From contig JACKIB010000023.1 of the NCBI GenBank assembly GCA_020638695.1, forward strand, positions 24,228-88,227: a stretch of DNA of 64,000 nt, given 5' to 3'. Made by a program: the position numbers and the translations under genes. Under the pieces are notes generated by a model. The model worked only from the letters and a program-made list of their open reading frames with translations, ran no database searches and had not been told where the DNA came from. The stretch is from Planctomycetota bacterium (GTDB taxonomy: Bacteria; Planctomycetota; UBA1135; UBA2386). Positions 46,082 through 56,300 of this stretch are shown in pieces. Position 1 is the first letter of the stretch, and each line of letters opens with the position of its first letter.

Positions 46082-47364
46082 CCGCGACCGCGGCCCTGCA
46101 ATCCACCGCCGAGCTGTTCCAGCAGCTGGGGACCAGCGTGCTGCTCGGCATGCTGGTCGGACTGCAGCGCGAGCGAACCGATTGGTCGATCGCCGGACTG
46201 CGCACCTTCCCGTTGGTCACCGTGCTCGGCGCGTTGGCCGCCATGGTCGATCAGTCGCGCGATGCCCACGGTTGGCTGATCGCCGCCGGATTGCTGGGCG
46301 TCTTGGTGCTGGTGGTGGTGGCCAACCTGTATCGGTTGCGCCGTGGGCCGGCAGACTTCGGTTCGACCACCGTGGCCGCGCTGCTGCTGATGTACTTCGT
46401 CGGCGCGTTCCTGGTCGTCGGGGAGCAGCTGGTCGCGGTATCGGTCGCCACCGGACTGGCCGTGTTGCTGCAGTTCAAACCCGAGTTGCAGGGGTTGTCG
46501 GCCCGACTCGGGGAGCGCGACCTGCGCGCGGTGATGACCTTCGCGCTGATCTCCGGGGTGATCCTGCCGGTCCTGCCGAACCGCACCTACGACCTGGTGC
46601 CGCCGCTGAACCTGCTGAACCCGTTGGAGATCTGGCTGATGGTTGTGCTGATCGTCGGCATCAGCCTCGGCGGCTACCTCTCCTACAAGTTCTTCGGGCG
46701 CGGTGCGGGAATCCTGCTCGGTGGCGTGCTCGGGGGAGCGATCTCCAGCACCGCGACTACGCTGGGCTACGCGCGCCGCACGCGACTCGATGCGGAAGCG
46801 GCGCCGGTGGCGGCGCTGGTGGTGGTGATCGCCTCGAACGTGATGTTCGTGCGCGTAATGCTCGAACTCGTGGTGGTAGCGCGGGACCACGCAGTGCGGA
46901 TGGTGTTGCCGGTCGCCGCGCTGTTCGCCAGCGGGATGCTGACCAGCGTCGTGCTGTGGTTCATCGTGCGCCGCCAGCCGGCGGATCTCCTCGAGCATCG
47001 AAACCCCACCGAGCTCCGTTCCGCATTGTTGTTTGCACTGCTGTATGCCGGCGTGGTGATGGGGCTCGATGTCGCCAAGCGGCACCTCGGTGGAACGGGA
47101 CTGTACGGCGTTGCGCTCGTGTCGGGGATCACCGATATGGACGCGATCGTGCTGTCTACGGCGCACCTCGTGCAGCTCGGCCGCGAATCCGGCGGCATAG
47201 CGCCCGACACCGGCTGGCGGCTGGTGATCGTGGCGGCACTGGCGAACACGGTGGGGAAGTGGTCGCTGGCGGCGTTGCTCGGGCACCGGCGGCTCCGCCT
47301 GTGGCTGGCGATCCCGTTGGCGCTGCCCGTGCTCACCGGGGCGCTGCTGCTGTGGCTGATGTAG
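46078..47364 (+). CDS. MgtC/SapB family membrane protein with DUF4010
   Basis: 428 residues with about twelve hydrophobic helices. Residues 10-135 are the MgtC/SapB domain (LLGMLVGLQRERT, GLRTFPLVTVLGAL); the rest is the DUF4010 domain (FGRGAGILLGGVLGGAISSTATTLGYARR). Coupled by ATGA to the CHAD gene. By family, a role in Mg2+/phosphate homeostasis or as a transporter is likely, and co-translation with a possible polyphosphate-binding protein is suggestive. Confidence 0.9.
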   Translation: MTATAALQSTAELFQQLGTSVLLGMLVGLQRERTDWSIAGLRTFPLVTVLGALAAMVDQSRDAHGWLIAAGLLGVLVLVVVANLYRLRRGPADFGSTTVAALLLMYFVGAFLVVGEQLVAVSVATGLAVLLQFKPELQGLSARLGERDLRAVMTFALISGVILPVLPNRTYDLVPPLNLLNPLEIWLMVVLIVGISLGGYLSYKFFGRGAGILLGGVLGGAISSTATTLGYARRTRLDAEAAPVAALVVVIASNVMFVRVMLELVVVARDHAVRMVLPVAALFASGMLTSVVLWFIVRRQPADLLEHRNPTELRSALLFALLYAGVVMGLDVAKRHLGGTGLYGVALVSGITDMDAIVLSTAHLVQLGRESGGIAPDTGWRLVIVAALANTVGKWSLAALLGHRRLRLWLAIPLALPVLTGALLLWLM

Positions 47365-47400
47365 AGCGCCACGGGGACGATGCCTCGGTCTTCGCGTTCC

Positions 47401-47600
47401 GCCACGATCCGCGGCCCCTTCAGCCTGTCGCGGCCGAGGCCGCACCCAAGTCCTTGGGTGAGCGCGGCGCTGCGCGCCGCCATGAGGCCTCGGCCGCTTG
47501 CTTGTTGGAGCTTCCGGGGCCGCTGCCCGCTGGAGAAACAGCCGCCCAGGTGTCTTGGAAAGGTACCGGAGAATCTTCGCCCGCGGCCCCTGCAGCTCAG
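47401..47600. repeat. Dispersed repeat D, copy 1
   Basis: TCGCGGCC, GGCCGCACCCA, CTTGGGTGAG and GCGGCGC (47427-47470) match in order the reverse complement of 59540-59594. CACCCAAG/CTTGGGTG at 47443-47460 is a perfect hairpin. GATCCGCGGCCC flanks are shared too, but on different sides. No gene is seen in this gap between convergent genes; it may work as a bidirectional terminator. Confidence 0.5.
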
Positions 47601-48883
47601 GGGGCCGTTGGAGCGAACGCTGTGCCCTCGCCCAGGCAGGCGCACAGGGCACGGTAGGTGCGACGCACCGCCTCGGGGTCGGCCGCCCCGGCGTGTTCCC
47701 ACGCGGAGTCGGTGCCCGGGGCACAGCCGCGGGCGATCCGTTCCGCCAGCGTGCCATGCTGCAGCACCAGCTCGAGGTGGGGGCGGAGTTCGGTGGGGCC
47801 GCACCAAGTGTGCTCGGCCAGGTGGGTCCACAGTGCCCCGAGAGTCGGTTCGCCCGCGCCATCCATGCCGAACAGTCGTGCGTAGGTGGGGTCGCCGATG
47901 GTGGTGTGCGGTCCGCGCTCGGCCGCGCGTCCCAGCAATTCGACCAGCGGCTTGCTGGCGAACGCGCGCAGGGTGGCGTCCGAAGCCCACCGCTCCTCGA
48001 CCAGGGCCTTGATCGCTCCGCCGACCGCCGCGGCGACCGCCAGGTCCGCAGTCGGGCACTCCTGCGCGTCGATCAGCCGCACCTCGATCGCATCGCGATC
48101 GAATCGCGCGATCGCGCCGCGGGCGTTGGTCCACTCCTGGTCGAGCAGCTCCGGGTTCGCGCCGGCGGCCTCGAGCTGTCGGGAGATCGGTTGCAGCACG
48201 TCGCGATGGTACTCTGCGATCGTGAACACCGGCTCGGGGATCACTTCGCCTGCCATCGCGGGGATCCGTTCGGCGTTGGTGCGGTAGGTGCGGATCCGGT
48301 TGTCGAGCGAGCCGGTGAACCGCCCCTCGACCAGTGGTGAGCTGGCGGCGAGGGCGGGAATCAGCGGCAGCACCAGGCGCACCGCGGCCATCAAGCGGCC
48401 GAACTCCTGCTCGCCGTCGAACGGCAGGTTGAGGTGCACGCTCTGCAGGTTGGCCCAGCCGTGGCGGTGGCAGTCGAACAGGGTGTGGTAGGCCTGGTAG
48501 ATCTCGGCGCTCTGGTGCGGCCAGATGCGGGTCTCGCGGCGCGGATCCATGAACGGATGCATCGCGGTGGGCATCAGCTGTGCACCGTGCCCGGCCAACA
48601 GCGAGTTGGCGCGGGTCACGCTGTCGTGGAACGCCCCTGCCAGGCCGTCTAGGGTCGGCGATGGCCGGGTGTTCTTCACCTCGATCAGGTGGGCGACCAG
48701 CTCGTTCGACCAGCCGATCGGGCCGTCGTCGACATCGTCGACCCAGGTGCCCGGCGGCGCGCCCGCCGCCTCGTGCAGCAGTTGGTCGGCGATCGCTCGG
48801 ATCGCGAGCGTGTCGGCGTCGACGATCATGTACTCGATCTCGATGCCCCAGACCTCGAACAGTGCGTGAGTGGCTCGTGTCAT
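47597..48883 (-). CDS. Glutamate-cysteine ligase family 2 (GCS2/YbdK-like) carboxylate-amine ligase
   Basis: 428 residues. GIEIEYMIVD is the metal-binding EIE motif at the start of the GCS2 fold. LIEVKNTRPSPT, LMPTAMHPFMDP, NLQSVHLNLPFDGEQEF and EVRLIDAQECPTADLAV continue the family pattern. The enzyme forms a gamma-glutamyl amide bond using ATP. The ATG at 48883 overlaps the stop of the RLAN ATP-grasp gene (ATGA), so the two ligases are co-translated and probably work in one pathway. Confidence 0.9.
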   Translation of the reverse strand: MTRATHALFEVWGIEIEYMIVDADTLAIRAIADQLLHEAAGAPPGTWVDDVDDGPIGWSNELVAHLIEVKNTRPSPTLDGLAGAFHDSVTRANSLLAGHGAQLMPTAMHPFMDPRRETRIWPHQSAEIYQAYHTLFDCHRHGWANLQSVHLNLPFDGEQEFGRLMAAVRLVLPLIPALAASSPLVEGRFTGSLDNRIRTYRTNAERIPAMAGEVIPEPVFTIAEYHRDVLQPISRQLEAAGANPELLDQEWTNARGAIARFDRDAIEVRLIDAQECPTADLAVAAAVGGAIKALVEERWASDATLRAFASKPLVELLGRAAERGPHTTIGDPTYARLFGMDGAGEPTLGALWTHLAEHTWCGPTELRPHLELVLQHGTLAERIARGCAPGTDSAWEHAGAADPEAVRRTYRALCACLGEGTAFAPTAP

Positions 48884-50343
48884 GACGTTCCCTTGCCGCG
48901 GGTCGCGTTCAGCCGGTCGACGAAGTAGCGCATGATGCCGCGGTACAGCTCGTCGCCGAGGATCGCGTCCTCGCAGCCGAAATCGAGGTTCGGGTTGTCG
49001 TTCACCTCGGTCACCACGATGCGCTTGCCGACCGACTTGAGGTCGACGCCGTACAGCCCGTCGCCGATCGCGCCGGCGGCGCGGATCGCGGTGCGCACCA
49101 CCCGGGGTGGCACCAGGTCGAGCGGGACCGGCTCGACGCGGCCGTATCGGTACCCCTTGGAATCCTTGGCCACGATCTGCCAGTGACCGGACGCCATGTG
49201 GTAGCGGCAGGCGTACAGCGGCTTGCCGCCGATCACACCGATCCGCCAGTCGAACTCGGAGGGCATGTACTCCTGCACGACGAGCAGGTCGGATTCGCGC
49301 AGCACGAGGTCCGACTTCTCTGCCAACTCGGCGCGGCTGCTGGCCTTGAACACGCCCCGCGAAAAGCAGCTGTCGGGGTGCTTCAGCACGCACGGCAAGC
49401 CGATGGTCTGTTCGACGTGGTCGGCGTCCATCTGATCGGTGATCCAGGTCTTCGGCATCGCCACGCCGCGCAGCTGCAGCGCCTCGGCTTGATAGACCTT
49501 GTTGGTGCAGCGCAGGATCGACGTCGGATCGTCGATCACCACCAACCCTTCGCTCTCCGCCCGTTGGGCGAACCGGAAGGTGTGGTGGTCGACCGCGGTG
49601 GTCTCACGCAGGAACAGCGCGTCGAACTCCGCCAGCCGCCCGTAGTCCTCGCGGCGGATCATCTCCACCGCGAAGCCCTCGTGCTGTGCTGCTTGGCGGA
49701 ACTTGACCAATGCGCGCTGGTTGGACGGCCGCAGCTCCTCGTCGGGGTTGTGCAGGATCGCCAGGTAGTAGCGGGTGGCCTTCGGCGTGCGCGGGGCGCG
49801 GCGCGGTCGCCCGAGGTACTCGGCAGCCGCCGCCGCGACGAACTCGCGGTGCGACTCCGGCACGTCGCGGTACGCGATCGGCGTGATGCTGGTCATCTTC
49901 CAGCGATCGGTGTGCTGGAAGTGGGCGCGTTTCAGCGGTGCCGGGAACTGGGAGAACAGGCGTCGGGCCAGCCGTTCGTGCCGCTGCGCCAGGTTCTTGC
50001 CGAAGTAGATGCTGAGCTCGAAGCGATCCGACTGGATGTCGGCCAAGCTGCGCTGGATCAACTCGTCGAGGTCCTCGTCGACGGTGCGCACGAAGTGACG
50101 GCTCTTCATGTCGAGCACCGTGCGCAGGTCGGGGAACGGCCGGTGGCGGCGCGCCGCCGCCAGCAGCGAGACGTAGTAGCCCTCACTCTGGTAGCCGTAG
50201 CTGCGGCACAGGTTGAACACCCGCACGCCGCGTTCTTTGGTCCAAGCCGGGTCGGTCAGGTAGGCCCGCGCGGCGACCACCTCGATGCCACGGACCTGGA
50301 TCGGCCAGTCGTTGGGGCGGTGGACGACGACGATGGTGCGCAT
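48880..50343 (-). CDS. RimK-type ATP-grasp ligase with N-terminal RLAN domain
   Basis: 487 residues from the ATG at 50343 (an ATG at 50364 is also in frame). The N-terminal 150 residues are the RLAN domain (VRVFNLCRSYGYQSEGYYVSLLAAARRHRPFPD, split here as two adjoining motifs of the family). The C-terminal half is an ATP-grasp fold: LPCVLKHPDSCFSRGVFK, LVVQEYMPSEFDWRIGVIGG and VTEVNDNPNLDFG with the metal-binding Glu/Asn. It should ligate amino acids to a carboxylate, and is coupled to the GCS2 ligase. Confidence 0.9.
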   Translation of the reverse strand: MRTIVVVHRPNDWPIQVRGIEVVAARAYLTDPAWTKERGVRVFNLCRSYGYQSEGYYVSLLAAARRHRPFPDLRTVLDMKSRHFVRTVDEDLDELIQRSLADIQSDRFELSIYFGKNLAQRHERLARRLFSQFPAPLKRAHFQHTDRWKMTSITPIAYRDVPESHREFVAAAAAEYLGRPRRAPRTPKATRYYLAILHNPDEELRPSNQRALVKFRQAAQHEGFAVEMIRREDYGRLAEFDALFLRETTAVDHHTFRFAQRAESEGLVVIDDPTSILRCTNKVYQAEALQLRGVAMPKTWITDQMDADHVEQTIGLPCVLKHPDSCFSRGVFKASSRAELAEKSDLVLRESDLLVVQEYMPSEFDWRIGVIGGKPLYACRYHMASGHWQIVAKDSKGYRYGRVEPVPLDLVPPRVVRTAIRAAGAIGDGLYGVDLKSVGKRIVVTEVNDNPNLDFGCEDAILGDELYRGIMRYFVDRLNATRGKGTS

Positions 50344-50379
50344 GCGACCCGAGTTGTATGCCAATACCCCGCGCGATTC

Positions 50380-51822
50380 TCAATCGGATCGAGCTTCGAT
50401 TGCGGCGGGATTCGGGACCGGTTCCTCCGGGTGGACGGTCCCGAGGATCGGTCGCTGCAGCGCACCGGCCGAGGGGCGGACCGCCAGCGTGCGCAGCTCC
50501 ATCTCGAGGATCCCTCGCGCTGGGCGCATGTGCCACAGCACCAAGATCATCGACAGACGCCCGGCGCTCGACACCGAGAATGCCCAGGCGTACGCCTCCG
50601 GTCCCCGGCCGAGGCCGGCGAACAGCTGACAGCCGGCCAGGGCACCGCAGCTGATCGCCGCGGCGTTGGCCAGGTTGAACAGTGTCAGCACTCGGGTGCG
50701 GTCCCGCTCCTCGAGACCTTCGAAGAAGGTCAGCAGAGTAGCCAGCTCGACCGATCCCCATGCCACCCCGGCGAACAGCTGCAGCACCAGGAGGTACGCC
50801 AGATTGTGGCTGACCAGCCAGAGCAGCGGCAGCGGCGCGACGCCGAGTGCCCCGAACCACAGCAGCCAGCCGGTGCCGTGGCGGTGGGCGACCCGGCCGA
50901 GCAGGGGTAGGGTGACCACGCGGGCGAGGAACGCCGCGGCGGTCAGCAGCATGAACTCGAGGTACGACAGCCGCAGCGCCCCGAGCATGTAGGGAGTGAA
51001 CAGCGGTGAAGCGAAGTTGACCGCGATCTGGACCCCGACCAGATAGACCAGCACGCGCAGCGAACCGGCGGCACGCACCGCGGCCAGCGCGCTGCGTCGC
51101 GGTTGCGCCCGGTGCTCGGCGGCCAGCCCCGGTGCTTCGCTCTGCCGCGCCAGGAAGCGAGCCGATATGGTGCGGGCCAGCAACGCGGCGGAGAACACCG
51201 CCGCGAACATCGGCAGCTCGACGGTGCGGCAGCGTCCCCAGTGCAGCAGCAGCCCGCCACCGACCACCGCCAACAGCAGTGCCCCCTGGGCCAGCCCGGT
51301 GCGGCGCGCGAAGTAGCGCACCCGGAGCTCCGCGGGTACCAAGCTGGTGACCCAAGTGTTCCAGGCCGGTCCGGTGGCCATGCCGAACGCCCAGTAGCCG
51401 ATGGTCGCCACGGCCAGCCACGGCAGTGCGATCGCTCCGTGCGCCGCACCAGCGATCAGCGGCACGAAGGTGAAGGCCTGCAGGACGGCGCACAGCACTA
51501 CCCATCGGCGGTACGAACCGAGCCGACGGACGCCCCACGGGGTCGCCAGTTGGACCACCGCGCCGGCGAGCATCGGTAGGGTGGCGACCAGACCGGCGAC
51601 CACCTCGCCGAACCCGGCGGCGATGGCGAACGCCGGGATGTAGGTTTCGCCCATCCCGACCATCAGGCTGAAGAACACCCCGTCGGCCGCGATCGAGCGC
51701 AAGTCGCGCCGTGCGGTCGGACTCAGGCCGGCGGCGTGGCGCGCGTCGCCGAGGCCTACCGCGCTGTCGCGTTTTGCATCGGGTGCGCTCTGTGTCACTC
51801 GTGCGCGGTCCGGTTGGTGCAT
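50380..51822 (-). CDS. MFS transporter
   Basis: 480 residues with about twelve membrane helices. A 50-residue hydrophilic leader precedes GVFFSLMVGMGETYIPAFAIAAGFGE. The loop after helix 2 has the MFS-type GVRRLGSYRRW, and the second half repeats with GRVAHRHGTGW. It ends 36 bp before the ATP-grasp gene on the same strand, so the transporter may export the product of the two ligases or import a precursor. Substrate not deducible. Confidence 0.85.
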   Translation of the reverse strand: MHQPDRARVTQSAPDAKRDSAVGLGDARHAAGLSPTARRDLRSIAADGVFFSLMVGMGETYIPAFAIAAGFGEVVAGLVATLPMLAGAVVQLATPWGVRRLGSYRRWVVLCAVLQAFTFVPLIAGAAHGAIALPWLAVATIGYWAFGMATGPAWNTWVTSLVPAELRVRYFARRTGLAQGALLLAVVGGGLLLHWGRCRTVELPMFAAVFSAALLARTISARFLARQSEAPGLAAEHRAQPRRSALAAVRAAGSLRVLVYLVGVQIAVNFASPLFTPYMLGALRLSYLEFMLLTAAAFLARVVTLPLLGRVAHRHGTGWLLWFGALGVAPLPLLWLVSHNLAYLLVLQLFAGVAWGSVELATLLTFFEGLEERDRTRVLTLFNLANAAAISCGALAGCQLFAGLGRGPEAYAWAFSVSSAGRLSMILVLWHMRPARGILEMELRTLAVRPSAGALQRPILGTVHPEEPVPNPAAIEARSD

Positions 51823-51980
51823 CGTGAAGCGAATGGAACGGGTGTCGCTTGGCGGCTCCCGTACGGAGGTCGTACCCCGTCGCGCCGCCGGATCACGATC
51901 CCTGGATCGGCTGCCCGCTCGGTCCGAGTCGAACCCCGGTTTGCCGCGCTGTCCGGGGAGCTGCGCCCCGTCGTGGGATT

Positions 51981-52024
51981 CTAGGAGTCTGCGCCACGGG
52001 ATGACAATCCATGAGATCCGCGCC
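51981..52024. repeat. Left end of element A
   Basis: CTAGGAGTCTGCGCCACGGG and the next 24 bases match the first 44 bases of A with three differences, including an intact CTAG. The rest is replaced by B-like sequence. Confidence 0.75.
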
Positions 52025-52099
52025 CGCTCCTCGATGGGGGTGCACTACGCCTGCGTGCAGAACCTGCCGTTCACCTCGCCAACAACAACCTTGCACGAG
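52025..52099. repeat. Degenerate fragment of element B
   Basis: GCTCCTCGATGGGG, CAGAACCTGCCGTTC, CCTCGCCAACAACAACC and TTGCACGA follow the order of the middle of B at 40498-40570. Confidence 0.65.
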
Positions 52100-52100
52100 C

Positions 52101-52186
52101 GGTTTCCTTGCGAGGAGCCGCGACAGCACCGCTTGTCGATGGACGAGGGCCGCCGCATGTGCGACTTCTCGTGCGGGCTCGGGTAG
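52101..52186. repeat. Degenerate fragment of element C
   Basis: TTGCGAGGAGCCGCGACAGC, ACCGCTTGTCGATGGACGAG and the following bases align with the centre of C at 35271-35315 (about three quarters identical by eye), including the hairpin region. Confidence 0.5.
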
Positions 52187-52196
52187 CTTCGCAGCG

Positions 52197-52721
52197 ATGC
52201 GCAGGCCCACCGCCGACGAGCACGCGGCGTTCTACAGCACCTACACGCAGCGAGTCGGCAACGCCGAGGTGTGGGAGGTCCTCGCGGCGGCCCCCGACGC
52301 CCTGGAGACCTTGCTCACCCCGGTTGGACCGGAGCTCGAGGGCTTCGCCTACGCACCGGGAAAATGGACCATCCGCGAGGTGCTGGGCCACGTGGTCGAT
52401 GCCGAGCGGCTGTTCGCGTTCCGCGCCCTGCACATCGCGCGCGGCGACGAATCACCGCTGCCGGGCATGGATCAGACGGTCTGGGCGGCGCACAGCGGTG
52501 CCGGTCGGCGGGCGCTGGCGGACCACCTGCAGGAGTTTCGCGAACTGCGCCAGGCCAACATCCGGATGCTGGCCTCGCTCGACGAGGTCGAGTTGTCGCG
52601 CTCCGGACTGGCGAGCGGCCACTCGGTGAGTGTGCGTGCGCTCGTCTACATCATCGCCGGACACGAACTGCACCACCGTGGTGTCCTGGCGGAGCGCTAC
52701 CTCACCCCGGAACGTCCCTGA
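52197..52721 (+). CDS. DinB-family putative metalloenzyme
   Basis: 174 residues forming the DinB four-helix bundle. The metal site is recognisable: His in [17 protein letters not shown], and the pair in [14 protein letters not shown] near the C-terminus. Many bacterial DinB proteins are thiol transferases (bacillithiol/mycothiol-type S-transferases); the substrate here is unknown. ATG at 52197. It is followed after 116 bp by dps in the same direction. Confidence 0.85.
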   Translation: MRRPTADEHAAFYSTYTQRVGNAEVWEVLAAAPDALETLLTPVGPELEGFAYAPGKWTIREVLGHVVDAERLFAFRALHIARGDESPLPGMDQTVWAAHSGAGRRALADHLQEFRELRQANIRMLASLDEVELSRSGLASGHSVSVRALVYIIAGHELHHRGVLAERYLTPERP

Positions 52722-52837
52722 TCCGCTCGCGCACTTCACAGCGCGACGCAACCGGGATTTCCCTGGCGGTTCGCGACACGGTTGTCGAGCATGCAGCCGC
52801 GCCCTGCTGGGCCACGAGCACCCGGACGAAACCCCCC

Positions 52838-53314
52838 ATGAGCCAACCCACGATCGAAATCGGTATCTCCGAGCCGCAACGCCGCAGCGTCGCCGAGGGA
52901 TTGGGCCGTCTGCTGGCCGACACCTACACGCTCTATCTCAAGACCCACAACTTCCACTGGAACGTGACCGGGCCGCAGTTCCAGACCCTGCACCTCCTGT
53001 TCGAGACCCACTACAACGAGCTGGCGCTGGCGGTCGACCTGATCGCCGAGCGAATCCGCGCCCTCGGGTTCCCGGCTCCGGGGAGCTACGCGGCGTTCGC
53101 CAAGCTCGCGAGCATCTCCGAGGCCGAGGGGGTCCCGGCCGCGGAGGAGATGGTGCGTCAGCTGGTGGCTGGCCAGGAAGCAGTGGTGCGCACTGCACGC
53201 ACCGTGTTCCCGATCGCCGAAGAAGCCGGCGACCAAGTGACCCTGGATCTGCTCACTCAGCGGATGCAGATCCACGAGAAGAATGCCTGGATGCTCCGCA
53301 GCCTGATCGCCTGA
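52838..53314 (+). CDS. dps: Dps-like ferritin (DNA protection during starvation)
   Basis: 158 residues, the normal Dps length. The inter-subunit ferroxidase site is visible in [18 protein letters not shown] (two His) and [20 protein letters not shown] (Asp, Glu). The protein assembles as a 12-mer that oxidises Fe2+ with peroxide. The N-terminus is short and not strongly basic, so DNA binding is uncertain. ATG at 52838. Confidence 0.93.
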   Translation: MSQPTIEIGISEPQRRSVAEGLGRLLADTYTLYLKTHNFHWNVTGPQFQTLHLLFETHYNELALAVDLIAERIRALGFPAPGSYAAFAKLASISEAEGVPAAEEMVRQLVAGQEAVVRTARTVFPIAEEAGDQVTLDLLTQRMQIHEKNAWMLRSLIA

Positions 53315-53330
53315 CCGCCGCCGTCGACCG

Positions 53331-56300
53331 ATGAGCGGCTTGGCGCGAGGCCTGCTGGGGTGGGTGGCGGTCGCGGTGTGGTTACTTGCCACATCGCTAG
53401 CCGCCCAGGATCCGCTGCTGAGCGCGGCACTCGGCGAGAAGGACGTCAGCGCCGAGCGGGTGAAGTCCCGGCTCGAGGCGCTCACCAAGGACTCGCAGCT
53501 CGACAAGGGCGCGCGGCAGGAACTGGAGTCGGCCTACCGCGGTGCGCTCGCCGAAGCCGAGGCGGCAGACCGCCTGCGGCAGCAGTTGGCGCAAAAACGC
53601 GCGTTGGGGGCCGACGGTGTGGCGCAGATCGAGCGGGTGCGCCGGCCGCTTCCCCCCGCGCGCGATCCGGCCACCCTCGGGCTGCTGCAGCTCGAGGAAC
53701 TGGAGAGCCGGTTGAAGGTGGCCCGCGCCGCCGTCGACGCTGCCGCCAACGCCGTCCGCCAAGCCGAAGCCCAGGTTGCCGACTTGGCGGCGCGACAGAA
53801 GGAGCTGCCGAAGCGGATCGCCGCCGGGGAGAAGCGGATTCGCGAACTCGAGGAAGCGTTGCGCATCGCCGCCGCTGTCGAGACCGATGCGCTGCGCAAG
53901 ACCGCCGGCCAGACCTTGGCCGCGTGCCGGTTGGCCGCGGCGCGCCTCGACCACGCGGTCGCGCAGGCCGAGCTGCAGACGTTCTCGCTCGCCAACGAAC
54001 TCGCCGGGGCGAAGCTGGAGCGCGCCCGCGCCGAGCAGCAGCGGGCTGCTGCCTGGGTGGCGGAGATCGGCAAGGTCTTGCAGGTGCGCCTCCAGGAGGA
54101 CGTCAACCAGGAGATCGACCGCGCGGCGCGGCAGATGCGCGAAGTCGAGTCGGGGAACCCGGTCCTGCGCGAGGCGCTGCGCGACAACCTCGAGCGGGCA
54201 CGGCTGCGGCGCGACGTGCAGGTGGAGCTGCCCGGCTTGCGGCAGCGCGTCCAAGAGGTCCAGAAGACCCTTGCCGACAGCCGGCAGCGCTTCGCCGCCA
54301 TCCGCAAGATGATCACGCAGATCGGGTTGACGCAGACGACCGGCGAGATGCTCCGGCAGCAGCGGGCGCGCCTTCCCGATCCCGCGACCCACCAACGCCA
54401 GCGCGCCAAGCTGCAGGAGCAATCGAACGGCATCCGGCTCAAGCAGATGCTGCTCGCCGAGGAACTCGCGATCGACGTCGAGCGGTTCGTCGACAGGGTG
54501 CGGCAGGCCGAACCGGAGGCCGCCCGCGCGCAGATCGAGCCGCTGGCGCGCACGGTGCACGCGGACCGCCAGGAGATCCTCGGCAAGCTGCAGCGCGACT
54601 ACGACGAACAGCTGAACGAGTTGGCGCGGCTCGAGTCCGAGGAGCTGGTGCTGCAGCAGTTCGCTGGGGAGTTCAGCGGGTTCATCGACGAGAAGATCCT
54701 GTGGGTGCGCAGCTCCGTGCCGATCTGGCAGTCGGACTTCCGGCGGTTGCCGAAGGTGCTGGACGAAATGGGCCCGCTGCTGCGCTTTCCGGAGGCCGCG
54801 GTGCGTGGTGCCCGCGACAGCGTGGTCGAGCTGGGGTTGATGGGAATCCTGTTGCTGGGGCTCATCGGCCTGCGCCCGCGGCTGCTGCGCGGCTTGAAGA
54901 CGTGCGCCGAGCAGGTGAAGCGCCCGCTCGACACATCGATGCACCCGACCACACTGGCGGTGCTGCTCACCGCGGCGCTCGCCGCACCGCCGGCCGTCTT
55001 GTTGTGGATGGTCAACGAGGTGGTGCGCAGCTACGAGGTGGTGCAGGTGGTGGGGGTGGGTATGGCCCGCGCCACCGCGGGGGCGGTGTGGCTGGCCTGG
55101 CCGTTGGAGTTCTTCCGCCAGGCTTGCCGGACCAACGGATTGGCGCGCGAACAGTTCGGCTGGCCGCCCGCCGCGGTCTCGCGGCTGTCGCGCGCGCTGC
55201 TGTTGCTCGGGATGGTCGGCGTACCCGTGCTGCTGCTGGTGCGCTCGCTCGATTCCGCACCGGAGCACGTTCGTTCGCTGGTGTCCCGCCCGGTGCTGGC
55301 GCTGGCCTGGCTGCTGATGGCGTTGCTGCTCGGCAGTCTGCTGCGGCCCGACAGCGGCCTGCTCGGTGCGGCCGCCGCGCCGGAACGACGTATGGCGCGC
55401 CGCACCCGCGTGATCATCATGGCGGCGCTGGTCTGCGCGTCGCTGGCGGTGGTCGTCCTGGCGCTGACCGGTTGGTTCTTCACCGCCCGGCACCTCAGCG
55501 CGCGTCTGCTGAGCACACTCGGTTTCCTGCTCGGGCTGTCGATGGTGGCATCGATGGTCAACCGCTGGCAGTTGATCTCGCGGCGCAACCTGGCGATCCG
55601 TCAGCGTCGCGAACGCGCGGCCGCAGCGGCGCGGGTCGAGGCCGGGGAGCCCGGGCAACCAGGCACGGCCGAACCGCCGCTCGATGTCGGCAAGGTCAGT
55701 GCGCAGACCAAGCGCCTCACCAGCGCGGCGCTGTGGTTCATCGCCGTGCTGTCGCTGTTCGGCATCTGGGCCGACGTGCTGCCCGCATTCGGCGCGCTGC
55801 GCGAGGTCGCGGTGTGGAAGACCACTGCCGAGGTGGCCGCCGAAGGGGTCGCCGGGGGCGCCGTGCAGAAAACCGTGCCGGTGTCGCTCGCGGACGTGCT
55901 GCTGTGCCTGCTCACCGTCCTCATGACGGTGGTCGCCGCGCACAACATCCCGGGTCTGCTGCGGCTCAGCGTGCTGCAGAGCGTGCGGCCGGGCAACCAG
56001 TACGCGATCGCCGCCCTGGTGCAGTACGGCATCGTGGTGCTCGGCGCGGTGCTGGCGTTCGCGGCGATCGGGATCGGGTGGGCGAAGGTGCAGTGGCTGA
56101 TCGCGGCCGTCTCGCTGGGCCTCGGCTTCGGCTTGCAGGAGATCTTCGCCAACTTCGTGTCCGGGCTGATTCTGCTGTTCGAACGACCGATCCGCGTCGG
56201 CGACTTCGTGACCGTCGGCGGGGTCACTGGCGAGGTCACGCAGATCCGCATCCGCGCCACCACCGTCCGCAACTTCGCGCGCCAGGAACTCATCGTGCCG

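Larger units (their letters stand above)
51823..52196. other. Intergenic region with fossil elements
   Basis: 374 bases between the divergent MFS and DinB genes. The first 158 bases show nothing. The rest is a string of eroded element fragments: A (51981-52024), B (52025-52099) and C (52101-52186). Confidence 0.6.
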
